Origin: Cololabis saira
Taxonomy: Eukaryota > Chordata > Actinopteri > Beloniformes > Belonidae
Direction of reading: 5' to 3'
Assembly: GCF_033807715.1 (NCBI RefSeq)
Contig: NC_084587.1
Location: forward strand, 11,081,916-11,145,915
DNA: 64,000 nucleotides
Below are positions 1 to 8,872 of the stretch, piece after piece. Both the position numbers and the translations under genes were made by a program. The stretch's first letter is position 1, and each line of letters opens with the position of its first letter. Under the pieces are notes generated by a model, which saw nothing but the letters and a program-made list of their open reading frames with translations, made no database searches and was not told the DNA's origin.

Positions 1-24
1 AGAGTATTATAATGAGACACTTAC

Positions 25-81
25 AGGCTGAGCCAGAATGAGGCTCAGCAGGCATCCAAGCACAAGCATTACTTTCAGCAT
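25..81 (-). CDS. SCPP-like secreted protein, subfamily A, signal-peptide exon (gene runs off left edge)
   Basis: This exon encodes a 19-residue signal peptide, MLKVMLVLGCLLSLILAQP, and ends in phase 0 at a GTAAGT donor. The coding part is base-identical to the copies at 4396 and 24084. The exon starts at 98 after a TTCAAACAG acceptor, with a CCACC context before ATG. A non-coding exon 1 ends at 195 at a GTGAGT donor. Exons 3 and 4 lie outside the window, so the gene may or may not be intact. The SCPP assignment is inferred from gene architecture in the complete copies, not from a database match. Confidence 0.72.
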
Positions 82-263
82 GGTGGCAGTGATCACACCT
101 GTTTGAACAAATTATTCCAAATGTATGTGTTTTATCGTTATGTAACAGAAAGAAGTTATATGTCAGATGCACATAAGTACAGTCAGGTACTCACAGTTCA
201 GGTCGACGGTCTCACAGATGATCTTGGAGGTGGTTGAAGTGCTGCTGCATTGTCCCTGATGTC

Positions 264-269
264 TTTATA
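264..269 (-). promoter_or_regulatory. TATA box of the left-edge SCPP-like gene
   Basis: TATAAA on the minus strand lies about 25 bp upstream of the expected start of non-coding exon 1. The surrounding sequence matches the promoters at 4211 and 23896 almost base for base, which supports it as a used core promoter. Confidence 0.7.
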
Positions 270-317
270 TACGGTTAACAAGCAAGTTGGGAAACAGTAG
301 TCATTGAGAAATGTTCC

Positions 318-1196
318 ATCTGTGTGTTTAGGTGTGGCAAATGATAAGACACCAAAAATGTACCTAAACATGACTACTTTAACTCTGTTTCCCTCGTTTA
401 ATTACTTCAATTAGCATTTCTAAAGCCCAATAGATTTTTTTCTGGTATGTAAATTAAATATGCAATATGCATTTATTGTATATAGCTACAATATGTTCTT
501 TCTCCACCGTTCTGTAATGGCAAAAGTCAACAGTAAATGTCTTACACAGACATGTCTCGATACACACAAAGAGATTTAGTGGTTTAAGTCAACTGTGGGA
601 AGGATTAGTTGTGAAAAACAGATCTGTGACAAACACCATATTGTGTCAGGTCAATATGAATGCAACAATAATTACTTTTGGCTACTGAAACAAAGTACAT
701 CTTCATTTTCTTCATTTTTATTTTTATTATTTGAGAAGAAAAAAAAAGATCACCACGTTGTAGCACTTGTGCTTGGATGCCTGCTGCATCTGCCTGTTGC
801 ATCATAATACTCCTTATCATCGTCATATCATTTGTCATATTTATATCTATACTATATCTATGTCAGTTTTTAATGACAATAAGCCATGGTATGATTTATA
901 TTAAATGTTCAAATGATTAGAGACCAAAAATGTACCTAAACATGACTACTTGAACACTGTTTCCCTCATTTAATTACTTCAATTAGCATTTCTAAAGCTC
1001 AATAGACTTCGGTCTGATATGTATGCAAATTGAATATTTGCAGCTTAAAAATATAAATACATATATTTATTGTATATAGATAGAATAGGTTTGTTCACCA
1101 CCTTTCTGTAATGGCAAAAGTCAACAGTAAATGTCTTACACAGAAATGCCTAGATACACATGAAGAGATTTAGTGGTTTAAGTCAACTGTGGGAAG
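318..1196. repeat. Direct duplication of SCPP-like gene upstream flank (318-605 and 916-1196)
   Basis: The far-upstream flank of the left-edge gene occurs twice in the same orientation. Both copies run from the GACACC/GAGACCAAAAATGTACC region to the GTGGTTTAAGTCAACTGTGGGAAGGATTA region. The second copy is more diverged and has small insertions. The same flank is found inverted at about 3880-4140 and 23560-23825. Confidence 0.75.
748..812 (+). pseudogene. Relic signal-peptide exon of SCPP-like family
   Basis: The stretch still encodes ALVLGCLL followed by a degraded tail and then CATAATACTCC, which matches the end of exon 2 and the start of intron 2 in the live copies. The initiator ATG region is deleted and the GT donor is gone. 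It lies opposite in orientation to the left-edge gene, about 500 bp upstream of its promoter. The same relic occurs at 3663-3725 and 23345-23405. Confidence 0.65.
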
Positions 1197-1197
1197 G

Positions 1198-1734
1198 ATT
1201 AGGTGTTTTTTCACACCTAATCCAGCTTTGATTTTGATTCCAGTGGCCTTTATAGGCACCGCCAGAGTATAAATTACTATACAAGCGTCCACAGGTTTGA
1301 GGTCATTAAAATATACAACTATACTGTAGATAAAAAGAGCACAGTTTGTTCTACTTAAGTGGTGTCTCTGAAGATGTTCTTGGAGATTTCCATTATGTAA
1401 AGTTCCTTCTCTCTATATTCTAACAAAGTAAAGAATTAAAATAAACCCACACATGTTGATATTTCTCCCTGCTTTTTATTTTTCTCCAAATAACAGAAAT
1501 TTAATTTCACCTCATGGCTCCACAGGATTTTTAAGAAAGGAAGAAGAAAACAGATGACTGCATGTTCATTTATTGGGCAAGTAGTACAAACAATAGTCAG
1601 CACTGATCCACATGACTGCACAGATTAAACGGTGTGTTTGGAAAGACTAAAATGAAAAATCATTAGTCATAGATTCTTAGTCCCACTTGACAAGTTGATA
1701 TGAAACGGTAATCTGAAGAAAACCTCTTCATAGC
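1198..1734. other. Gene-free flank; start of the tandem-duplication unit
   Basis: A short inverted repeat around 1195-1224 (GGATTAGGTG...CACCTAATCC) sits at the end of the duplicated flank. No coding exon or recognised element is visible from 1225 to 1642. From about 1643 the sequence matches 23041-23130, which marks the left border of the tandem duplication. Confidence 0.5.
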
Positions 1735-2197
1735 TAGGGCTGCACATAATTATTTTGGTCTGGTGCTCAGAGGAGCCCCTGGATATGTGACTTGGGGCTC
1801 CAAAAACGCGGTGACCCGTCTCGCCGGATCGATAAAAGAGGGATGCAGGAATAAGTTATAGGCAAAACGATATTTATTCACTTATAAAGATGAATTAACA
1901 AATTATGGTGCGTGTTAGTCTGTAGAGTCAGTATTAAAGCATATTTTGCACCTAGGGTTGCCAACTTTCAGAAATAGAAATAAAGGACACCCCGATTTCA
2001 GCAGCGCAGGAGCCAAAAAAAGCCCCAAAACTTCTAAACTGCATAAAATTGTTTATTTTATATGAAAAAACGTGTTCTTTAATAGCATTGAACTTGCATG
2101 ACTGTACAGACAGCCAACCATATAGCAGCTGAAATAGCTAGGAGCTATGCTCTGTATGTCCACATCAGCCAAGGTGTAGAATATTGCTTCAGGTGAA

Positions 2198-2526
2198 GAA
2201 TATGGTGTAAAAGTTAACTTATTTCAATAATTCAACTAGAATTTGGTGTAAAAGTTAACTTATTTCAATAATTCAACTAGAATATGGTGTAAAAGTTAAT
2301 CTATTTCAATAATTCAACTAGAATATGGTGTAAAAGTTAACTTATTTCAATAATTCAACTAGAATTTGGTGTAAAAGTTAACTTATTTCAATAATTCAAC
2401 TAGAATATGGTGTAAAAGTTAACTTATTTCAATAATTCAACTAGAATATGGTGTAAAAGCTAACTTATTTCAATAATTCAACTAGAATTTGGTGTAAAAG
2501 TTAATCTATTTCAATAATTCAACTTA
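2198..2526. repeat. 41-bp minisatellite, 8 copies
   Basis: Units begin at 2198, 2239, 2280, 2321, 2362, 2403, 2444 and 2485, each starting GAATATGG or GAATTTGG followed by TGTAAAAG. Copies differ by one to three substitutions. The array lies inside the hAT-like element. Confidence 0.9.
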
Positions 2527-2646
2527 AAAGGTGAAACTAATATATTACCTAGTCTTATTACATGCAAAGCAAGATATGTTGAACCTTTTATTTGTTATAA
2601 TTTTGATGATGGAATTGTTCATTGATTTCATAAAATATTCTCTAAT

Positions 2647-2967
2647 TTATTTTTTATTTGGGTTTTTCATAAACTTTGAGCCATAATCAGAGAGCAGCGT
2701 CTTGCTGGCGCAGGCACGCTGCTGCTGCACGCAGTGACGGACACTGGCTGATTTATGGTTCCGCGTTGCACCAACGCAGAGCTTACGGGGTAGGATACGC
2801 GGGAACGCGATGTACGGTGCGCGTCGCCGCGTAACATCTTGCAGCCACTTCTCAGCGAACACACGTTTTCTGTTCGATTCGGGTAGTGGTTCAGTTTGGC
2901 GTCTCTTTGTAGTTGGTGGTGGTGGAACGCAAAAATAATTACTTAATGGCGCTTGCTTCTTGGACAT
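2647..2967 (-). pseudogene. Probable hAT transposase N-terminal fragment
   Basis: The open frame starts MSKKQAPLSNYF and continues with a basic KRKRVFAEKWLQ-like stretch, a layout common at the N-terminus of hAT transposases and proteins derived from them. After about 45 residues the frame runs into a palindromic MITE (2746-2834), so the remaining residues are not original protein. It reads inward from the right end of the hAT element. No BED finger or catalytic domain remains. The family call is tentative. Confidence 0.4.
2746..2834. mobile_element. GC-rich palindromic MITE (partial)
   Basis: It starts GGCTGATTTATGGTTCCGCG and runs through an ACGCAGAG...TACGG core typical of the family seen in full at 6376, 7573, 7822 and 57099. 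The right end is degraded. It interrupts the transposase-like frame on the minus strand. Confidence 0.7.
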
Positions 2968-3351
2968 TTTGACGAGACGTGTCGGGGTTTGTTCAGTAAA
3001 GCTGATCCTTACCTCTCTTCCTCCTCAACCCACCGCCGCAACGAGCATGGAGGGGGAGTAAGGACGCGCTATGATTGGCCAGTACCAACTTTGAGGGGCA
3101 GTTCTGGGGAAAAGCTCTCGCAATAGATTTTTTAATATTAGTATTCTGGTCTGGCCACAACCAATAATATGAGCCCCAGCTGTTGGTACGCAAAAGCGCT
3201 TCGCAGCACAAGATTGACAGCGCACTGTGGATTTTGACGGCGCATGCGCTCTGGCGGCCCACTTATGTGCAGCCCTGTTCATAGCTGCTTTTCAGTCACT
3301 GATTTGTGGTTGGATTTTATCGTTTAAACTGCAGTTGTTGTTGCTAGTGTG

Positions 3352-3725
3352 ATCGACTACGCAGCTGAAGTCGTAATAAGTTGCTGGATGATGGCAAGAG
3401 GGAGTTGGAGCACTTGGTTCGTTAGTGACGAAGACGACTGTCCAAGGAAATAAATGTTGTCAAACGTACAGCTGAGGATTTTCTTTATGACTGATTTCTG
3501 AGAACAAAGAAGGTTGATTTGAGGTAGAACCAGAGTCAGAGCAGGCAAAGTGTTGGTGTTCCATCTATAGAACATTTAATATAAATCATACCATGGCTTA
3601 TTGTCATTAAAAACTGACATAGATATAGTATAGATATAAATATGACAAATGATATGACGATGATAAGGAGTATTATGATGCAACAGGCAGATGCAGCAGG
3701 CATCCAAGCACAAGTGCTTCAATGT
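3352..3725 (-). pseudogene. Degenerate SCPP-like gene copy, inverted
   Basis: All three coding exons can be traced. Exon 4 (3357-3437) is still open from an intact acceptor to a stop, and it retains the Ser start, a Leu/Gln stretch (VLQLPLAIIQQL) and a Thr tail. Exon 3 (about 3522-3564) keeps ATGGAACACCAACACTTTGC but its GT donor is deleted. Exon 2 (about 3663-3720) keeps LVLGCLL but has lost its start codon and donor. It lies divergent to the intact copy at 4396. The broken sites argue for a pseudogene. Confidence 0.75.
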
Positions 3726-4210
3726 GGTGATCTTTTTTTTTCTTCTCAAATAATAAAAATGAAAATGAAGAAAATGAAGATGTAGTTTGTTTCAGTAGCC
3801 AAAAGTAATTATTGTTGCATTCATATTGACCTGACACAATATGGTGTTTGTCACAGATCTGTTTTTCACAACTAATCCTTCCCACAGTTGACTTAAACCA
3901 CTAAATCTCTTTGTGTGTATCTAGACATGTCTGTGTAAGACATTTACTGTTGACTTTTGCCATTACAGAACGGTGGAGAAAGAACATATTGTAGCTACAT
4001 ACAATAAATGCATATTGCATATTTAATTTACATACCAGACAAAAATCTATTGGGCTTTAGAAATGCTAATTGAAGTAATTAAATGAGGGAAACAGAGTTC
4101 AAGTAGTCATGTTTAGGTACATTTTTGGTCTCTAATCATTTGCCACACCTAAACAAGCAGATGGAACATTTCTCAATGACTACTGTTTCCCAACTTGCTT
4201 GTTAACCGTA

Positions 4211-4216
4211 TATAAA
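4211..4216 (+). promoter_or_regulatory. TATA box of SCPP-like gene A1
   Basis: TATAAA precedes a non-coding exon 1 (about 4240-4285) that ends at a GTGAGT donor. The spacing of about 25-30 bp to the inferred start is standard. The box is identical in all three subfamily A copies. Confidence 0.75.
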
Positions 4217-4395
4217 GACATCAGGGACAATGCAGCAGCACTTCAACCACCTCCAAGATCATCTGTGAGACCGTCGACTTGAACTGTGAGTACCTGACTG
4301 TACTTATGTGCATCTATATAACTTATTTCTGTTACATAACGGTAAAATAGATACATTTGGAATAATTTGTTCAAACAGGTGTGATCACTGCCACC

Positions 4396-4815
4396 ATGCT
4401 GAAAGTAATGCTTGTGCTTGGATGCCTGCTGAGCCTCATTCTGGCTCAGCCTGTAAGTGTCTCATTATAATACTCTACACAATTATCATATGTGTATTGA
4501 TGCCTTTATGTTTTATAACAATGAAATTGAAAATCTTCTGCAGATGGAGCACCAACGCTTTGCCCGCTCTGACTCTGATTCCGGTTCCAACTCAAATGAG
4601 GTGAGCATCTTCTTTGTTCTCTGAAACTAATCCACACGTGAAAATCAATCTCTGAGAAAATCCTCAGCTGTGTGTTTAACAACTGTATTTATTTCCTTGG
4701 ACAGTCTTCGTCTGCGCAAACGAGCCAGTTGCTTCAGTTCCTTCTCGCCCTCATCCAGCAACTTGCTACTACAACTACGGCTGCTCCGACTACGCCTGCA
4801 GCAACTACGGCTTGA
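4396..4815 (+). CDS. SCPP-like small secreted protein, subfamily A copy 1
   Basis: Coding exons are 4396-4452, 4544-4600 and 4705-4815. All introns are phase 0 and GT-AG. The 74-residue product has a signal peptide (1-19), a Ser/Asp/Asn segment from exon 3 that opens MEHQRFARSDSDS and closes SNSNE, and a last exon of Ser/Gln, a Leu-rich helix-like run (LLQFLLALIQQL) and a Thr/Ala/Pro tail. A signal-peptide-only exon, exclusively phase-0 introns and S-x-E sites for secretory-pathway kinase are hallmarks of SCPP genes. The start has a CCACC Kozak context. The coding sequence is identical to 24084-24503. A secreted antimicrobial or mucin-like peptide is an alternative reading. Confidence 0.75.
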
Positions 4816-5020
4816 GCAACAACTTAAAAGCTCAAATTCAACAATTGAAAACCAGCTTGCAAGAGATTTTCTTCTGATTTAGTTTCAGCTTATCAACTTG
4901 CATTCTGTATATCTTTCATGTTTGGTTTAATTCATATTCTAACCAGAGTGCTTTCACACTCACAATTTTAGTTCATCATTCACATGGAATTATACTCAAT
5001 ACTGTGTTAACTTTTTGGCA

Positions 5021-5026
5021 AATAAA
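5021..5026 (+). terminator. Poly(A) signal of SCPP-like gene A1
   Basis: AATAAA lies about 205 bp after the stop codon, in a stretch conserved with the copy at 24702. It is the first canonical signal downstream of the coding region. Confidence 0.65.
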
Positions 5027-5045
5027 TGAAGAATGTGCAGAAATC

Positions 5046-5571
5046 CCTGTTTCCTCCTTTTCTTAAAATCCATTTCATGAGTTATTATACCATTGTTAAA
5101 TATCAAAAATGCTTAAACTTTACGAGTGTGTAGGTGAGCAGGGGAAGATTTGGAAAAAAAAAGTTCATTTTCTAGCAGAGAAATAGAGAAATATAAAACC
5201 AAAAGATTAAACAGACATACACAACAAATGGACGTTGTTTCTCTGACTTAATGTGAAACTTTTCTGCTCAGACAAAAAACCATGTGTGGTAATGACGGTT
5301 CTTAATTATGAGTTTTTAAATAAAATGTTGTGGTTAAACTTGAGGCAACGACTGAACAGTCTTTAAAATAAAAGGTTTGAAGAAGCCTTGATGGTGAGGA
5401 TCATATGGATCATATGGGAGGTGTCCAGTAGAACTTAGAAAACAGCAACTATTTATTTTGCTCACAAGAAGTTTGATGCATAATGGGATCACATCAGGCG
5501 CGTCATTTCCGCCGGGGACGGTGGGGACGCGTCCCCACCACTTTGTCTGACGAGCAGATTTGTCCCCACCA

Positions 5572-5604
<33 letters not shown>

Positions 5605-5964
5605 AAGTAAGACGCGATTTGTCCCGTATTTTCATTAACGCCCCATACACACGTCTGTCACACACACATCAACACTAAATGTATCAATAATGAACAAAAT
5701 AAAACACAGGAAGGAAACATTAAGGCCAGCAAAATCTTAGTGGTGGGACAACAGGACCTGCTGCGTCTGTGCCCAGATCTTTATATGTGTGTGACAGACA
5801 GCGGGGAGGACTCGAGCTTCACCTCCAGGCTTGGGAAATGGGAATTAAAAGTTGCGTTCCGCAGGCCCGGTTCTACGAGGGTGCATAAGCATTTCACCCT
5901 CATTTTATGTGTCTTCATGCTCAGTTGAAAAGACGAAAAGAAAACTGACAAGTGCGCGCGCGTC
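5046..5964. other. Gene-free region: duplicated 3' flank, then repeat DNA
   Basis: Up to about 5495 the sequence matches 25110-25510 of the second duplication unit. After that come a dispersed repeat with GCGTCCCCACCACTT motifs, an A-rich run (about 5574-5602) and unassigned sequence. I see no supportable gene. Confidence 0.5.
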
Positions 5965-6043
5965 AAGCCTGATTTATGGTTCCGCGTTAAATCGACGGCG
6001 TAGCCTACGGCGTAGGTTACGCAGAGTCGCGCACCGTACGTTC
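5965..6043. mobile_element. Left half of a palindromic MITE split by a hAT insertion
   Basis: AAGCCTGATTTATGGTTCCG and the ACGGCGTAGCC core match the MITE family. The element stops at GTACGTTC (6036-6043). It resumes after the same 8 bases at 14984-14991 and ends with ACCATAAATCAGCC at 15054. The two halves together make one normal-size element. Confidence 0.85.
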
Positions 6044-6375
6044 TAGGGGTGTAACGGTATTTGTATTCGTCCCGTCCCGTCACGGTACGGGGGTCACGGT
6101 TCGGTTCACGCAGTCATACGGCGAATACGTCTGACTGAGTTAAAAAAAAAAAAAAAAAAAAAAATCAATCATCGTTTTTTTTCCCCCTTATAAATATCAA
6201 CAGTCACGTTCCATTACAGACCTAAATGTGTGCTAGTCTGTGCATATCAATAAATATATGTGCAATTCATATATCATCATAAATTGTAGGCTATAATAAC
6301 GATAAAATGTTCTAATTCTTAATTTACAACTGTCCTGAACGCACCGGGGCCGTGTGCCAACGCGGATTGGCTGTA

Positions 6376-6518
6376 AAGCCTGATTTATGGTTCTGCGTTA
6401 AATCGACGCAGAGTATACGCCGTAGGGTACGGCGCAGTCTACGGCGAGGTTATGCGGCGACGCGCAACCTTCGCCGTAGGCGCTGCGTTGGTGTAACGCG
6501 GTACCATAAATCAGCCTT
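6376..6518. mobile_element. Palindromic MITE, complete
   Basis: Inverted termini AAGCCTGATTTATGG and CCATAAATCAGCCTT flank a GC-rich core with repeated TACGGCG motifs. It lies inside the outer hAT element. Confidence 0.8.
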
Positions 6519-6925
6519 AACAGTCACAGCAAAGGAGATTAGCGCTAAAGTTTAAAAGAGGACTAAATTTGTACAAAGTTTTGAATGTTACCCCGTTTTC
6601 CACGTTACCTGGATTATTTTGGGTTATGGAAGAGTCAACTACCGTTGGTGAGTGAGTGTAACCTTCATAAATAATTTATTTATCAGTTTCTTGACCAGCT
6701 GCCTATTTTAATGAGCTTGTGTTGTTGTGAACGAGACCGCCGAGTCTATTCTCTGTTATAGAGCTCAGAAATTATGTTATAGACCGCTGTGTCTATATAT
6801 ATCTAAATAGATTGTGTAATTTAGACCAGTTATGTTTTTTTTGTATTTAAATTGTATCAAAGAATTAACTGAGTCAGTCCGTGACTATCTGAGTTTTCAG
6901 AGCCATGTGATTGACAGCTGTCAGG

Positions 6926-6927
<2 letters not shown>

Positions 6928-7018
<91 letters not shown>
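6928..7018. repeat. (GT)n microsatellite
   Basis: About 45 uninterrupted TG dinucleotides. Confidence 0.97.
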
Positions 7019-7019
<1 letters not shown>

Positions 7020-7211
7020 CTTCTGAACAAGTTTGTGACTTTACTCTGCTTTCTGCAGCATAGGCCTATAGGCTTGGCTCAATAAACGTGATAATAAATG
7101 TAGTTTGATGGGTAGGATGATGTTGTTGAACGTTAAAATGACTATCATAGGGCCCATGGAGAATGCTCAGCCCCCAGACGGCTCTGCCCATATGCAGCAG
7201 TAGAGGAGCCC

Positions 7212-7272
7212 GGGTTCAAGTATTTATTAAAAGTGCTCGAGCCTCGTTACAATGTCCCATCCCGCGCTCACA
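7212..7272 (+). pseudogene. hAT (Ac/ZBED-type) transposase fragment
   Basis: The frame reads GFKYLLKVLEPRYNVPSR, a close fit to the conserved GF..L...L.PRY..PSR motif of Ac-type hAT transposases. Stop codons and loss of homology lie on both sides. It is the only transposase remnant seen in the outer hAT element and agrees with its 8-bp target duplication. Confidence 0.65.
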
Positions 7273-7572
7273 TAAACCAGTCCGTGGTAAAATTAAAAAC
7301 ACTAATGCACAAGTTAAATGTTTTATTCTATTTATTTTACACTTTAATAAGAGATGCTTTTTAGCAGTGGTGTAAAGTAACGAACTACAAGTACTTCGTT
7401 ATTTTACTTAAGTAAGATTTTTGAGAATTTGTACTTTTATTGATACTTTCATTTTTCTGTACTTTTACTTTTACTTCGTTACATTTTCAAGGAAATAATC
7501 GTACTTTTAATCCGCTACATTTAAAATTGGACACGATGTTACTCGCTACAAATTAAAGAACAGCACAACGGG

Positions 7573-7690
7573 GGCTGATTTATGGTTCCGCGTTACACCG
7601 GCGCAGAGCTACAGCGTAGGGTACGCGGCGACGCACTGTCTACGCCGTAGCCTACGGCGTAAGGTGTGCGTCGATTTAACGCGGAACCAT
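7573..7690. mobile_element. Palindromic MITE
   Basis: GGCTGATTTATGGTTCCGCG at the left and TTTAACGCGGAACCAT at the right form the inverted ends. The right terminus is slightly truncated. It is nested in the 7365-8443 element. Confidence 0.78.
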
Positions 7691-7821
7691 GAGGCGGACG
7701 GGAAGGAAGGGGGGCGCGTGAATATACCGAGAAGGACCCGCAGCTCCCGGGAGAGTTGCGCCGCAGAGGCGGGCCGGAAGGCCGGAGGAACCGCCGTCGC
7801 GTCGAGTACCGAGGAGGACTG

Positions 7822-7907
7822 AAGCCTGAATTATGGTTCCGCGTTAAATCGACGCAGAGCCTCGCCGTAGGGTACGTTGGTGTAACGCGGAACCATAAAT
7901 CAGCCTT
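7822..7907. mobile_element. Palindromic MITE, internally deleted
   Basis: AAGCCTGAATTATGG and CCATAAATCAGCCTT bound an 86-bp copy with a shortened core. It is nested in the same hAT-like element as the copy at 7573. Confidence 0.78.
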
Positions 7908-8459
7908 GAGCGGCAGCCGACGCGTGTCCATGCGCATCATTCTTTGATTCCACCCCTTCTAAGGTGGTTTTGGCATTTAAAAGTTCAAAAGTCTCATCCT
8001 TTATCAGCTGGGGTTGCTTAATGTTGTCACTGCATACTACAGGCTGGGGGTGGACCTGTCAGCGGGGCCAATGGGGTACAGCAGCAGTGATGAGCAAAGT
8101 GAGAAATTAAAATGGGGTAATGGAAACAAACACTAAAGGGGTCAGAATAATATCACCATTATTGTAAGCAAATTCTTGGATTCTTCATTTCTTTGCAATC
8201 CTTTTGAAAATAATTTTGTACTTTGAATTTTGTACTTTGTACTTTGTACTTTTTACTTTTGTACTTAAGTACATTTTAACCCATGTACTTTTTGTACTTT
8301 ATTATATTTAAGTTGAGGTACTTTTATACTTTTACTTAAGTAATTTTCTTAATGGGTACTTTTTACTTTTACTTAAGTAATTTTCAAGCAGAAAATTTGT
8401 ACTTTTACTTAAGTACAATATTTTTGTACTTTTTCCACCTCTGCTTTTTAGTTTTGTAG

Positions 8460-8850
8460 TGTTATGATTGATTATATAAAGAATAGTTTAAAATCAAACT
8501 GAATATGTAAACTGCATGTGCTGATTAACTAAATGTTTCTGTATGTGAAACTAAGGTGCATCTCTGACTTTCACTGAGAGTACCATGCTGTAACAGGCAC
8601 GAGATAAGAGAGGCCCCCAGCAATAAACTAAGGGGGGGCCCCAAGCCACCCCCTTTCTCAAGTGTAATAAAACTTTCTCAAGAGAGAGACCGGCAGATCT
8701 GGCGGGACGATTGACCAAGCAGGCTGCAGGAGCCTGCTCTGCCGATCTCACTCATGAGGCCTACTTTAATTCTATCCCAGTCTTGTGTCTTTTTATTTAC
8801 CTTTTCCAGCTCAATTAAAGAACCCGGGGTGATTGAATTCGATCACAACA
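8460..8850 (+). repeat. 5' LTR of the endogenous retrovirus
   Basis: The TG...CA boundaries are clear. A TATA-like ATATAAAG occurs near 8474, and AATAAA signals occur in the second half. The sequence matches the 3' LTR along its whole 391 bp by eye. Confidence 0.9.
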
Positions 8851-8851
8851 A

Positions 8852-8872
8852 TTTGGGGGCGTCGTCCGGGAT
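8852..8872 (+). promoter_or_regulatory. Primer-binding site, tRNA-Pro type
   Basis: TTTGGGGGCGTCGTCCGGGA directly follows the 5' LTR. It matches the tRNA-Pro primer site of gammaretroviruses apart from one inserted base. This supports a gamma-like affiliation. Confidence 0.7.

Larger units (their letters stand above)
1735..3277. mobile_element. hAT-like DNA transposon, non-autonomous, with 8-bp target duplication
   Basis: The ends are near-perfect inverted repeats, TAGGGCTGCACATAA on the left and TTATGTGCAGCCCTG on the right. They are flanked by the 8-bp direct repeat TTCATAGC at 1727-1734 and 3278-3285. The paralogous site near 23120-23140 carries a single TTCATAGC with no insertion, an empty site that confirms the borders. 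Inside are a 41-bp minisatellite, a palindromic MITE and what looks like the N-terminal part of a transposase on the minus strand. No full-length transposase is present. Confidence 0.85.
7365..8443. mobile_element. Non-autonomous hAT-like element inserted in the outer hAT
   Basis: The left end CAGTGGTGTAAAGTAACG and right end TTTTTCCACCTCTG are flanked by the 8-bp duplication CTTTTTAG (7357-7364 and 8444-8451). The interior is rich in TACTTAAGTA and TACTTTT motifs near both ends, typical of this fish repeat. Two palindromic MITEs are inserted in it. There is no transposase. Confidence 0.87.

Noticed and set aside
595..807. A 70-residue frame repeated at 3673-3885 and 23330-23566, looking like a conserved small gene
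   Set aside because: It is conserved only because the whole flank is duplicated. Most of it is intergenic, and its end is the relic of the signal-peptide exon.
8551..8751. Identical 66-residue frames on the minus strand at 8551 and 14490
   Set aside because: Both lie inside the two LTRs and are identical because the LTRs are. There is no codon or domain evidence.
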